NCBI RefSeq assembly: GCF_003315345.1
Contig: NZ_QNRO01000008.1
Coordinates: 84,012-148,011 of the forward strand
From: Marinobacter pelagius
GTDB lineage: Bacteria; Pseudomonadota; Gammaproteobacteria; Pseudomonadales; Oleiphilaceae
DNA: 64,000 nucleotides
Direction of reading: 5' to 3'
The notes below the pieces were generated by a model that saw nothing but the letters and a program-made list of their open reading frames with translations, did no database searches and was not told the DNA's origin. The translations under genes and the position numbers were made by a program. Shown here in pieces: positions 36,671 to 45,138 of this stretch (positions within the stretch are counted from its first letter, which is position 1; the number at the start of each line of letters is the position of its first letter).

Positions 36671-37263
36671 CCCAGGCGTGCCAAGGTGTCGACGATGGTC
36701 TGGGTCTGGCTGTCGATTTCGATATTGACCCGGTCGCCAATCTCCGCCGTGCCAAAGGTGGTGGCCCTCAGGGTTTCCGGTATCAGATGCACGTTGAAGC
36801 GGTTGTCGCGGACCTCGCCGATGGTCAGGCTGGCGCCGTTGATCGCAATGTAGCCCTTGGGAAAGATGTAACGGGTCCATTCCTGCGGCACTTCAAACCA
36901 GATCGTGACATTGTTCTCCGGGCGCTCGATCTCCACGATCCTGGCAGTGGTGTGCACATGCCCTGACAGCAGGTGGCCGCCGATCTCGTCGCCGATCCGT
37001 GCTGCCCGCTCGAAGTTGACGGCGTCGCCTGCCTCGAGGTTTCCCAGGGTGGTCAGTCGCAGGGTCTCCTGCATGGCATCGAAGTACAGGGTTGCGCCTT
37101 CCTGGCGGGTGACGGTCAGGCAGGTGCCATTGATGGCTACGGAGGCGCCGATGGTCACACCCGCGACCTTGTCTTCAGGGAGTCGCACCGCCAGTGTGCT
37201 CAGCCCCGGACGGGCGGTGACTTCTTCGATGGTGGCGATACCCTGGACAATTCCTGTGAACAT
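36652..37263 (-). CDS. ribE: Riboflavin synthase alpha subunit
   Basis: Riboflavin synthase dismutates two lumazine molecules into riboflavin. The 203-residue protein shows the internal duplication of two lumazine-binding barrels: MFTGIVQGIATIEEV opens the first and HLLSGHVHTTARIVEIERPE opens the second; GYIAINGASLTIGEV mirrors SVAINGTCLTVTRQ. It stands alone, away from other rib genes, and I saw no FMN riboswitch in the 123 bases upstream. Confidence 0.96.
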   Translation of the reverse strand: MFTGIVQGIATIEEVTARPGLSTLAVRLPEDKVAGVTIGASVAINGTCLTVTRQEGATLYFDAMQETLRLTTLGNLEAGDAVNFERAARIGDEIGGHLLSGHVHTTARIVEIERPENNVTIWFEVPQEWTRYIFPKGYIAINGASLTIGEVRDNRFNVHLIPETLRATTFGTAEIGDRVNIEIDSQTQTIVDTLARLGYDRPA

Positions 37264-37322
37264 AGACTACCTCTCGGCTTTTGGATCTGTGCACTGTGGC
37301 GGGAAGCAGAAGGATAACAAAC

Positions 37323-37351
37323 TTGACACAAATTGGCTTCAAACGTATGTT
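37323..37351 (+). promoter_or_regulatory. Promoter of psrA
   Basis: A perfect -35 box TTGACA (37323-37328), a 17-base spacer and -10 TATGTT (37346-37351, 4 of 6) lie 36 bases upstream of the psrA start codon. The -10 box is covered by the PsrA-like operator. Confidence 0.7.
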
Positions 37352-37355
37352 TAAA
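37338..37355. promoter_or_regulatory. PsrA autoregulatory operator
   Basis: TTCAAACGTATGTTTAAA contains CAAAC-N4-GTTT, the published style of PsrA site, and overlaps the psrA -10 box, an arrangement expected for autorepression. It is similar to the site at 2153-2170. Confidence 0.65.
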
Positions 37356-37386
37356 ACAGACGTACGCTAGAGGCACCGACAACAAG

Positions 37387-38064
37387 ATGGCGCAATCTGA
37401 TACCGTAGACCGGATTCTTGACGCAGCCGAGGAGCTGTTTGCCGAGCGGGGGTTTTCCGAAACCTCCCTCCGTATGATCACCAGTAAGGCTAAAGTAAAC
37501 CTCGCTGCTGTCAATTACCACTTTGGTTCGAAGAACGCGCTGATCCATGCGGTCTTTGCCCGATTCCTCACGCCGTTTTCCGCGACCCTGGAACAGGCGT
37601 TCGACGAACTCGAAGAAAGTTGCGGCGATCAGCCCCCGACCCTGAACCAGACCCTCTGGGCCCTGACTGAAAGTGCCGTGCGGATGCCTCAGAGGAACGA
37701 GAAGGGCATCTCCATCTTCATGCGCCTGCTCGGGCTGGCCTATACTCAGTCCCAGGGCCATCTGCGCAAGTTCCTGGAGCAGGAATACGGTGACCCGTTC
37801 AGTCGTTTCATGCGCCTGCTCAAGGCCGCAACTCCGCAATTGTCAGCCGTGGACCGTTACTGGCGCATCCAGTTCATGCTGGGGGCAACCGCCTTCACCA
37901 TGTCCAGTTCGGATGCCCTGCGTGACATCCTGCAGAACAAAACCGGTGTGGAAACCTCGGTCCAGGAAATCGCCCTGCGCCTGGTACCTTTCCTGGCTGC
38001 CGGCATGCAGGCCGAAGATGCCATGCTGGTTCCGCCAAAAGGCAGCAGGGTCTCGGTTGCCTGA
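37387..38064 (+). CDS. psrA: PsrA, TetR-family fatty-acid-responsive regulator
   Basis: A TetR-family regulator of 225 residues. The N-terminal HTH region MAQSDTVDRILDAAEELFAE, then SLRMITSKAKVNLAAVNYHF, is nearly the same as I recall for Pseudomonas PsrA, and the ligand domain keeps SIFMRLLGLAYTQSQGHLRK. PsrA senses long-chain fatty acids, represses itself and beta-oxidation genes, and in pseudomonads also affects rpoS and type III secretion. The ATG at 37387 is chosen because it yields the PsrA N-terminus; an earlier ATG at 37333 lies inside the promoter. Confidence 0.93.
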   Translation: MAQSDTVDRILDAAEELFAERGFSETSLRMITSKAKVNLAAVNYHFGSKNALIHAVFARFLTPFSATLEQAFDELEESCGDQPPTLNQTLWALTESAVRMPQRNEKGISIFMRLLGLAYTQSQGHLRKFLEQEYGDPFSRFMRLLKAATPQLSAVDRYWRIQFMLGATAFTMSSSDALRDILQNKTGVETSVQEIALRLVPFLAAGMQAEDAMLVPPKGSRVSVA

Positions 38065-38125
38065 GTTCAGCTCCCTCGGTTAGGCTTCCGGTCTGGAATA
38101 GTCCGGATACGGAGCCCGACCGGTT

Positions 38126-38626
38126 TTGAACCAATCCCACAAGAACGTCGATCACCTGGCAGTCTCCATTGCTGACCAGACCCTGTCCCTGGTGAATGAT
38201 CAGGGCGATATCATTGCCAGCTATCCGGTATCTACCGCCCTGAACGGAGCCGGGGAGCAGGATGGCAGCGGCTGCACCCCCCGGGGTGAACATTATATCC
38301 GCGCCATGGTGGGGCAGGGCCTGCCGGCAAACACCGTGTTCCGCGCCCGCCGCCCCACAGGCGAAATCTTCAGTCCGGAGCTTGCGCTGGCGCATCCCGA
38401 CCGGGACTGGATCCTGAGCCGCATCATCTGGTTGTGCGGCCTGGAACCCGGCAAAAACCGGGGTCCCGGGGTCGATACTTTCCGTCGCTTCATATACATT
38501 CACGGCACACCGGACACCGAACCCATGGGGGTTCCCAGGTCCCACGGCTGCATCCGGATGCGCAATCCCGATGTGATCGAGTTGTTCGACCGGGTTTGCG
38601 CCGGGCTGCGGGTCGTCATCCTTTAA
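38126..38626 (+). CDS. L,D-transpeptidase (YkuD) family protein without signal peptide
   Basis: A 166-residue YkuD-fold protein with catalytic motif SHGCIRMRNPDV and upstream histidine in IYIHGTPDTEPMG. L,D-transpeptidases crosslink peptidoglycan or attach lipoproteins in the periplasm. The frame begins at a TTG (38126), with GGAG 11 bases upstream; no ATG is available near the N-terminus. No signal peptide or membrane helix is seen, so export is unexplained. Similar short forms exist in pseudomonads as far as I recall. It lies 61 bases after psrA and 23 before the MscS gene. Confidence 0.8.
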   Translation: MNQSHKNVDHLAVSIADQTLSLVNDQGDIIASYPVSTALNGAGEQDGSGCTPRGEHYIRAMVGQGLPANTVFRARRPTGEIFSPELALAHPDRDWILSRIIWLCGLEPGKNRGPGVDTFRRFIYIHGTPDTEPMGVPRSHGCIRMRNPDVIELFDRVCAGLRVVIL

Positions 38627-38649
38627 CCATCTTTCATCCGAGGGATCCG

Positions 38650-39849
38650 ATGATCGGAGAGCTGCTGACAACAATCAACGAGTGGATCAAGGGTTACGGG
38701 CTGCTCTCCGAGGGCTGGCGCACCGGCATCATTGTGTTTGCGCTGGTTTTTGGGACCGCCTTTGTGGCCTATGTAGTGAGCCACATAATCCGGGCCCTCG
38801 AGAACAAGTTCAGCAAAACCCGCAACATCTGGGATGACGCGCTGCTGCACGCCGCCCGAAAGCCACTGGTTGCCTTTGTCTGGCTTCAGGGCGTGTACTG
38901 GGCCGCAGAGGTGGCCCACCACTATTCCAAAGCCGAGATCTTCAAGGCCAACCAGAAGCTGCTGGAGCTGGGCTTCATCTGGATCGTGGTGTGGGTGCTG
39001 CTGCGCATGATCAAGGAGGCCGAGCAGATTCTGGTCTCTCCGATGAAGATGAAAAAGCCCATGGACTACACCACCGTCAATGCGGTGAGCAAGCTGTCCC
39101 GGGCTGTGGTTATTATTACCGCCGTGCTGATTGTCATGCAGACCCTGGGCTACAGCATTTCCGGGGTGCTGGCCTTCGGTGGTGTCGGTGGTATCGCCGT
39201 GGGTTTTGCCGCCAAGGACCTGCTGGCCAACTTCTTCGGGGGCATGATTGTGCACCTGGACCGGCCCTTCAAGGTGGGTGACTGGATCCGTTCGCCAGAC
39301 AGGAATATCGAGGGCACGGTCGAGCATATCGGCTGGCGGGTGACGACCATTCGCACCTTTGACCAGCGCCCGCTGTACGTGCCCAATGCGGCGTTCACCA
39401 CCATTGCGGTGGAAAACCCCTCACGTATGTACAACCGCCGGATCTATGAAACCATCGGGATCCGCTATGCGGATGTCAGCCAGATGGCGGATATCGTCTC
39501 CGATATCCGCTCCATGCTGGAGAATCACGAAGAGATTGAGACCCAGCGGACCCTGATCGTCAATTTCGTGGCTTTCAACAGCTCATCCCTCGATATCATG
39601 GTATACACCTTCACCAAAACCACCGAATGGGTCCGGTTCCATGAGATCAAGCAGGATGTGCTGCTCAGGATCAGCGAGATCATCGAGGGCTACGGCGCCG
39701 AGGTGGCCTTCCCGACCCGAACCCTGCATCTACCGGATGGTGTCCGTCTGTCCGGCCAGGACCATGGCGAACGGGGGAGTGGCGCGCTAGAGGGGGAGCA
39801 GTCGGCCTCCGGTAACGGTAAAGAATCATCCGAAAGGACGTCAGAATGA
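38650..39849 (+). CDS. MscS-family mechanosensitive ion channel
   Basis: A 399-residue small-conductance mechanosensitive channel. Three or four N-terminal helices (about 22-45, 72-90, 103-122, 150-168) precede the pore helix VGGIAVGFAAKDLLANFFGG and the beta domain VHLDRPFKVGDWI; the C-terminal cytoplasmic vestibule is followed by a polar, probably disordered tail rich in Gly, Ser and Glu. The ATG at 38650 has a GAGGG ribosome-binding site. The stop overlaps the next gene by 4 bases (ATGA), suggesting coupled translation. Confidence 0.93.
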   Translation: MIGELLTTINEWIKGYGLLSEGWRTGIIVFALVFGTAFVAYVVSHIIRALENKFSKTRNIWDDALLHAARKPLVAFVWLQGVYWAAEVAHHYSKAEIFKANQKLLELGFIWIVVWVLLRMIKEAEQILVSPMKMKKPMDYTTVNAVSKLSRAVVIITAVLIVMQTLGYSISGVLAFGGVGGIAVGFAAKDLLANFFGGMIVHLDRPFKVGDWIRSPDRNIEGTVEHIGWRVTTIRTFDQRPLYVPNAAFTTIAVENPSRMYNRRIYETIGIRYADVSQMADIVSDIRSMLENHEEIETQRTLIVNFVAFNSSSLDIMVYTFTKTTEWVRFHEIKQDVLLRISEIIEGYGAEVAFPTRTLHLPDGVRLSGQDHGERGSGALEGEQSASGNGKESSERTSE

Positions 39850-40634
39850 CTGCAGCTTCAAGCACATCGCCGGTCGGTATCATTGGGGGTACCGGCCTGA
39901 CCACGCTCTCTGGCCTCACCATCACCGGTGAATCCGGTGTTTCCACGCCTTGGGGTGAACCCTCGGCCCCCCTGGTGGAGGGGAGGCTGGGTGAACAGTC
40001 TGTGATTTTCCTGTCCCGGCATGGCAATCCGCACCGGATTCCGCCCCATCAGGTCAACTACCGGGCCAACATCCTGGCGCTGTATGAAGCGGGTGTCCGG
40101 ACGGTGGTGGGAGTGAACGCGGTCGGCGGGATTCACCGGGACATGGGGCCGGCCCATGTCGTCATTCCTGACCAGATCATTGATTATACCTGGGGCCGGG
40201 GCAGTACCTTCTTCGAGGGCGACCTGGAGTCGGTCACCCACATCGACTTTACCTTTCCCTACGACGCAGACGCCCGTACGGCACTGATCGATGCTGCAAA
40301 ACGGGAGTCAGTGCCGTTCTCGGATTTTGGCGTATATGGCGCTACCCAGGGTCCGAGGCTGGAAACCGCCGCGGAGATCCGGCGCATGGAGCGGGATGGA
40401 TGCGATCTGGTGGGCATGACCGGTATGCCGGAAGCGGCACTGGCGGCAGAACTGGGGATGCGTTACGTGTGTCTGGGGCTGGTGGTGAATTGGGCCGCGG
40501 GCAAATCCGACCACATCATTACCATGGAAGAAATTGAAGAAGCCATCGAGCAGGGAATGTCCGGTGTGAAGACCATTCTTGCCAGCTCGATGGCTCAGCT
40601 CGGACAACTCAGTCCGTTGCCTCGACCTTCCTGA
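39846..40634 (+). CDS. mtiP: S-methyl-5'-thioinosine phosphorylase
   Basis: A 262-residue purine nucleoside phosphorylase of the MtnP/MTAP family. Motifs include IIGGTGL (phosphate loop), FLSRHGNPHRIPPHQVNYRAN, VNAVGGIH and MTGMPEAALAAELGM. It resembles P. aeruginosa PA3004, shown to prefer methylthioinosine, rather than general MTA phosphorylases, because of the Pro-His substitutions in the active-site loops. It salvages the nucleoside made in polyamine and autoinducer metabolism. The 3' end overlaps the convergent csiV-like gene by 26 bases. Confidence 0.87.
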   Translation: MTAASSTSPVGIIGGTGLTTLSGLTITGESGVSTPWGEPSAPLVEGRLGEQSVIFLSRHGNPHRIPPHQVNYRANILALYEAGVRTVVGVNAVGGIHRDMGPAHVVIPDQIIDYTWGRGSTFFEGDLESVTHIDFTFPYDADARTALIDAAKRESVPFSDFGVYGATQGPRLETAAEIRRMERDGCDLVGMTGMPEAALAAELGMRYVCLGLVVNWAAGKSDHIITMEEIEEAIEQGMSGVKTILASSMAQLGQLSPLPRPS

Positions 40635-41391
40635 AAAACACCAGGACGCCGATGGTCGGGGAATCCAGGAAGTGAACTTCCTCACTGCGCATTCTGCGGG
40701 TTTCGCGGATCCAGGTCACCAGTTCCAGCGGCTTTGAAGCTGGCTGCGCCATCTGTGGCTGGAGGGATACGAAGCTGTCGCTTTCGGCCCCGTCCTGCGG
40801 ATCTTCTCCGTCAGCGGGAGTCGGGGCGGGCTGCATGGCGGGCGAGTTGGTGCCCTGCTGCCAGTGATTGAGGTGGACCTTCACGTGCAGATAGCGCTGG
40901 CGGTCAATAGTGATATGCCCCTCGATTTCCCGTTGACCAGCGCTGTCGATCCAGTCGCCTAGCTCAACCCTGAGCGGCTCTCCCTTATAATCGGGTGGGA
41001 ACGCTTCGTACCAGCCCGCGGTCATCAGTACCCGGTAATTGCCGCTGTTTTCCAGCCGCTGGGCCGCCGAGTTTAGGTACAGGTCCCCGCGGGGGACCAG
41101 ATTCAGGGTGGTCTGGGCATTGCCACTGCGATCAACGACCCAGAGCGCTTCGTCGGTCTGGATCGGGGGCTCTACCTTCCGGTCCCCCATACGCTCTTCA
41201 ACCGCCGAGGGGTCGACGATGCGCTCAAGAATGACAAATTCCGCACGGTAGTAGTCGTCCGGAATGTTGCCCGAATCCTGGGCCTGGGCGGTCAGGGCCA
41301 GCAATGCCAGTGTGAGTGTGGCCAGGATGCGGGCTGCCTTGGTACTGCTTGAAAGCGCGGTTGGTTGCAACGGATTCTCTCCCCGAATCAT
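40609..41391 (-). CDS. csiV: CsiV-family periplasmic protein
   Basis: A 260-residue exported protein with a Sec signal peptide (about 20-37, ending AQA) and the CsiV-family opening YYRAEFVILERIVDPS. The ending EVHFLDSPTIGVLVFFRKVE is also typical. CsiV was described as a peptidoglycan-binding protein in Shewanella/Acinetobacter-type genomes. It lies 7 bases downstream of mfd and is probably co-transcribed, a pairing I recall from pseudomonads. Confidence 0.82.
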   Translation of the reverse strand: MIRGENPLQPTALSSSTKAARILATLTLALLALTAQAQDSGNIPDDYYRAEFVILERIVDPSAVEERMGDRKVEPPIQTDEALWVVDRSGNAQTTLNLVPRGDLYLNSAAQRLENSGNYRVLMTAGWYEAFPPDYKGEPLRVELGDWIDSAGQREIEGHITIDRQRYLHVKVHLNHWQQGTNSPAMQPAPTPADGEDPQDGAESDSFVSLQPQMAQPASKPLELVTWIRETRRMRSEEVHFLDSPTIGVLVFFRKVEATD

Positions 41392-41398
41392 GCGAGCG

Positions 41399-44300
41399 TC
41401 AGTGCCCGGATTTGCTGTCAGCGGGTGTCAGCTCGTCCAGCATTTGCGAAATGCCATCGAGTTTACCACCGGTGGAGGTGTCCTTCAGCCTGAAACGGAA
41501 GCTGTTGGCCCCCTCAAGCCGGTACTGGTCCGGCGCGGATTGCACTTTTTTAACCAGAACCAGCGGGTCTACCGGGGTCGAGCCGCCGAATTCCAGGCGG
41601 GTCCATTCCTTGCCGGCATCGATTTTTACGATACCCAGGGCCTCGGCCTTGAGTCTCAATTCAGTCTGACGAACCAGGTTCTTTGCCGGTTCCGGTAACA
41701 GACCGAAACGATCAATCATTTCAACCTGAAGTTCTTTTAATGCTTCTTTGTTGTCCACGCTGGCAATGCGCTTGTACAGCATCAACCGGTTATGGACGTC
41801 CGGCAGGTAGTCCTCCGGAATCAGCGCCGGAATCCGCAGGTTCATCTCGGTGCCATGGCTCAGGGGCAGGTCCGCGTTCGGCGTCCGGCCTTCCTTGATG
41901 GCCTTTACGGCTTCATCCAGCAGCTGCATGTACAGGGTGAAGCCGATGGACTCGATCTGCCCGCTCTGTTCCTCACCGAGCAATTCGCCGGCGCCCCGGA
42001 TTTCCAGGTCGTGGGTGGCCAGCATGAAGCCGGCACCCAGGTCCTGGGACTCGGAGATGGCGTCGAGCCGTTTCTTGGCATCCGCGGTCATGGCACGGGG
42101 TGGCGGCGTCAGCAGGTAGGCGTAGGCCTGGTGGTGGGAGCGGCCCACACGGCCCCGGAGCTGGTGCAGCTGGGCCAGGCCGAATTTGTCCGCGCGTTCG
42201 ATGATGATGGTGTTGGCGCTGGGGATGTCGATACCGGTTTCGATGATGGTGGTACACACCAGCACGTTGAAACGCTTGTGGTAGAAATCGGACATGATCT
42301 GTTCGAGCTCCCGCTCGCGCATCTGGCCGTGGGCCACGCCCACGCGGGCCTCGGGAATCATCCGGCGCAGGTCTTCGGCGGTTTTCTCGATGGTGGCCAC
42401 GTCGTTGTGCAGGTAATACACCTGACCGCCCCGGAGGATCTCCCGCAGGATTGCCTCCTTGGTCATGGCGTCATCCCGTTGCCGGACAAAAGTTTTCACT
42501 GACAGCCTTCGGGCTGGCGGGGTGGCGATGATGGACAGATCCCGCAGGTGGCCCATGGCCATGTTCAGGGTTCGCGGAATGGGCGTGGCGGTCAGGGTCA
42601 GCATGTCCACTTCCGCCCGCAGGGCCTTGAGTTTTTCCTTCTGCTGGACCCCGAACCGGTGTTCCTCGTCAATGATCACCAGGCCCAGATTCTTGAACCG
42701 GATGTCCCCCTGCAGCAGTTTATGGGTGCCGATCACGATGTCGGCCTTGCCGTGCTCGATGGCTTCCATAGCCTTGGAAGTCTGGCTGCCAGTGCGGAAC
42801 CGGCTCAGCAGCTCCACCTGGACCGGGGTGCCGGAGAACCGGTCCCGGAAGGACTCGTAATGCTGCTGCGCCAGCAAGGTGGTCGGTACCAGCACTGCCA
42901 CCTGTTTTCCGGACCAGGTGGCCAGGAAGGCGGCGCGCATGGCCACCTCGGTCTTGCCGAAGCCAACGTCACCACAGACCAGTCGGTCCATGGGTCGCTC
43001 GCCGGTCATGTCCTCGAATACCGCCTGGATGGCCACCTCCTGATCCGGCGTCTCCTCGAACGGGAAGTCGGCGGCGAAGGCGCGATAGGCCTCCTTGGGG
43101 TCCTCGAACTGGAAGCCCTTGCGGGCTTCGCGGCGGGCATAGACATCCAGCAATTCCGCCGCGGTATCGCGGATCTTTTCCAGTGCTTTCTGCTTGGCGT
43201 GGCTCCAGCGCTCGGTGCCCAGCTTGTGCAGTGGTGCGTGCTCGACATCGGTGCCGGCGTAGCGGGAAATCAGATGCAGGCTGGAGACCGGCACATACAG
43301 CTTCGAGCCGCCCGCGTATTCGAGCATCAGGAACTCGTTGGACTCGTCGCCGACGGTAATCGTCTCAAGTCCGAGATAGCGGCCGACACCATGATCGATG
43401 TGAACCACTGGTGCCCCGATCCGAAGCTCTGACAGGTCCCGGTAACCGCCGTCGTCCAGTTCCGTGGGTTTTTCCCGGCGCCGGCGTTGCAGGACCCGCT
43501 CCCCGAACAGGGCGGTCTCGGTGACCAGGGCCAGATGCTGCTGGGGCAGGACCAGTCCCTGCTCCATGGGCGCAATGGTAATGGCCAGCGGGCAGCTTTC
43601 TTGCGAGATGAAGGACTGCCAGTCCTCCAGATTCCGGGGTTTCAGGTCATGGTTCGAGAGATTCTCGATCAGCGCCTCACGCCGGCCGGAGGATTCTGCC
43701 CCGATCAGGACGCGGCCTCCGAATTCCTCGATAAACCGCTTGAGCCGTGCCGCCGGATCCGCCGCCCGGCCATCCATTGCCACGTCGGGCAGCGCCTGGC
43801 TCGGGCAATTGATGGCACCGCTGCCTTCGACGGTGTCCGGGGTCGTGGTCACCCGGGGGAAGGTTTTGAGATGGCCGAAGAGCTCATCCTGCTGCAGGAA
43901 CAGGGTGGTCGGCGGCATGATTGGCCGCAGGCGGTCGTGGCGGCGGTCCTCATAGCGGTTGCGGGTCTCGGCATCAAACTGGCTGACCGCCTCATTCAGG
44001 CCCTCGGCGGTGAAGACCAGGGTTTCCCCGGGCAGGTAGTCGAACAGGGTGGCCGTTTCGTCAAAAAACAGCGGCAGGTAGTACTCGATGCCGGGCGGCG
44101 TGATGCCGTGACTCACGTCCTGGTAGATGGGCGCATCCCGGTCGGCATTCGGGAATTGTTCGAACCAGCGGTTACGGAATCCGGAACGGGCTTCCTTGTG
44201 CCAGGGGAATTCGTAGGCCGGCAACAGTTCGACGCGGTCAATCCGGTCAACCGAGCGCTGGGTTTCCGGGTTGAAGGTTCGCAGGGTCTCGATTTCGTCA

Positions 44301-44923
44301 TCGAACAGGTCGATGCGGTAGGGCTGGCTGGCGCCCATGGGAAAAATGTCCAGGATGGCACCACGGACGGCGTATTCGCCGTGCTCGTAGACATTCTCCG
44401 AGTAGCGGTAGCCGGACGCTTCCAGTTGCAGGCGCCATTTGTCGATGTCCAGGGACTGGCCAACCTCCAGGATCAGCGTGTTGCCCTGCAGGTAACTGAC
44501 CGGTGGCAGCCGGTGCATCAGGGTGCGGGCCGGCACCACCAGCAGCCCGTGACGGGTTGCGGGCAGGCGATGCAATGTCCGGATCCGGCGGGAAGTGATG
44601 TCCTGGTGCGGCGAGAAGAGGTCGTAGGGCAGGGTTTCCCAGTCCGGTAACGAGAGCAGTTCCATACCGTCGGAAGTGATTGCCGGGCCATCTTCCTCGG
44701 CCGGCAGGCCCAGGAAGAACCGCATGGCCTGCTCCAGCTGGATGGCTTCGCTGGTGCTGCGGGTGATGACCAGGGTCAGGCCCGGATGGTTGCGGGCACT
44801 CTCGCAGATGGCCAGGGCGTTACTGCTGCCGTGCAGCTCCCCCCAGGTTCGGTGGTCCGCCGGGCGAGTGGGAAACTCGGGTGCAATCAGCCGGTTATCT
44901 GATCTGGAGGGGCCTTGGCTCAT
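41399..44923 (-). CDS. mfd: Transcription-repair coupling factor Mfd
   Basis: Mfd removes RNA polymerase stalled at lesions and recruits UvrA. The 1174-residue length is normal. In order: UvrB-like N-terminal domain (TRSTSEAIQLEQAMRFF onward), RNA polymerase interaction domain (LRIGAPVVHIDHGVGRY), RecG-like motor with Walker A GDVGFGKTEVAMRA, DEEHRFGVQQKEKL and LTATPIPRTL, the TRG motif region, and a C-terminal TRCF domain (ADLPLSHGTEMNLRIPALIP). It is divergent from gap. Confidence 0.98.
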   Translation of the reverse strand: MSQGPSRSDNRLIAPEFPTRPADHRTWGELHGSSNALAICESARNHPGLTLVITRSTSEAIQLEQAMRFFLGLPAEEDGPAITSDGMELLSLPDWETLPYDLFSPHQDITSRRIRTLHRLPATRHGLLVVPARTLMHRLPPVSYLQGNTLILEVGQSLDIDKWRLQLEASGYRYSENVYEHGEYAVRGAILDIFPMGASQPYRIDLFDDEIETLRTFNPETQRSVDRIDRVELLPAYEFPWHKEARSGFRNRWFEQFPNADRDAPIYQDVSHGITPPGIEYYLPLFFDETATLFDYLPGETLVFTAEGLNEAVSQFDAETRNRYEDRRHDRLRPIMPPTTLFLQQDELFGHLKTFPRVTTTPDTVEGSGAINCPSQALPDVAMDGRAADPAARLKRFIEEFGGRVLIGAESSGRREALIENLSNHDLKPRNLEDWQSFISQESCPLAITIAPMEQGLVLPQQHLALVTETALFGERVLQRRRREKPTELDDGGYRDLSELRIGAPVVHIDHGVGRYLGLETITVGDESNEFLMLEYAGGSKLYVPVSSLHLISRYAGTDVEHAPLHKLGTERWSHAKQKALEKIRDTAAELLDVYARREARKGFQFEDPKEAYRAFAADFPFEETPDQEVAIQAVFEDMTGERPMDRLVCGDVGFGKTEVAMRAAFLATWSGKQVAVLVPTTLLAQQHYESFRDRFSGTPVQVELLSRFRTGSQTSKAMEAIEHGKADIVIGTHKLLQGDIRFKNLGLVIIDEEHRFGVQQKEKLKALRAEVDMLTLTATPIPRTLNMAMGHLRDLSIIATPPARRLSVKTFVRQRDDAMTKEAILREILRGGQVYYLHNDVATIEKTAEDLRRMIPEARVGVAHGQMRERELEQIMSDFYHKRFNVLVCTTIIETGIDIPSANTIIIERADKFGLAQLHQLRGRVGRSHHQAYAYLLTPPPRAMTADAKKRLDAISESQDLGAGFMLATHDLEIRGAGELLGEEQSGQIESIGFTLYMQLLDEAVKAIKEGRTPNADLPLSHGTEMNLRIPALIPEDYLPDVHNRLMLYKRIASVDNKEALKELQVEMIDRFGLLPEPAKNLVRQTELRLKAEALGIVKIDAGKEWTRLEFGGSTPVDPLVLVKKVQSAPDQYRLEGANSFRFRLKDTSTGGKLDGISQMLDELTPADSKSGH

Positions 44924-45065
44924 GGTCGGGTGGTTGCTCCTGCAGTCCTGTATCGGGAAGATGGCGAGCGGCGTATTCTACCGCCCGGGAATGACACTGT
45001 CATGGCGGGGTGAGCGGTGCCCGCGAGTACGACCGGAACCTTACGAATGGATGAGCCGATCGTAT

Positions 45066-45094
45066 TTGCCGTGAGGCCCCTTAAATTGGATAAT
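45066..45094 (+). promoter_or_regulatory. Candidate promoter of gap
   Basis: TTGCCG (45066-45071, 4 of 6), a 17-base spacer and GATAAT (45089-45094, 5 of 6) lie 44 bases before the chosen start codon in the mfd-gap divergent interval. Confidence 0.5.
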
Positions 45095-45138
45095 GTGCGC
45101 CCCTGAAATTATTCCCAGTGCTAACAGAGGTCCCAACC

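Noticed and set aside
37264..37386. FMN riboswitch upstream of ribE
   Set aside because: The interval is too short and lacks the conserved RFN-element sequences; it is accounted for by the psrA promoter.
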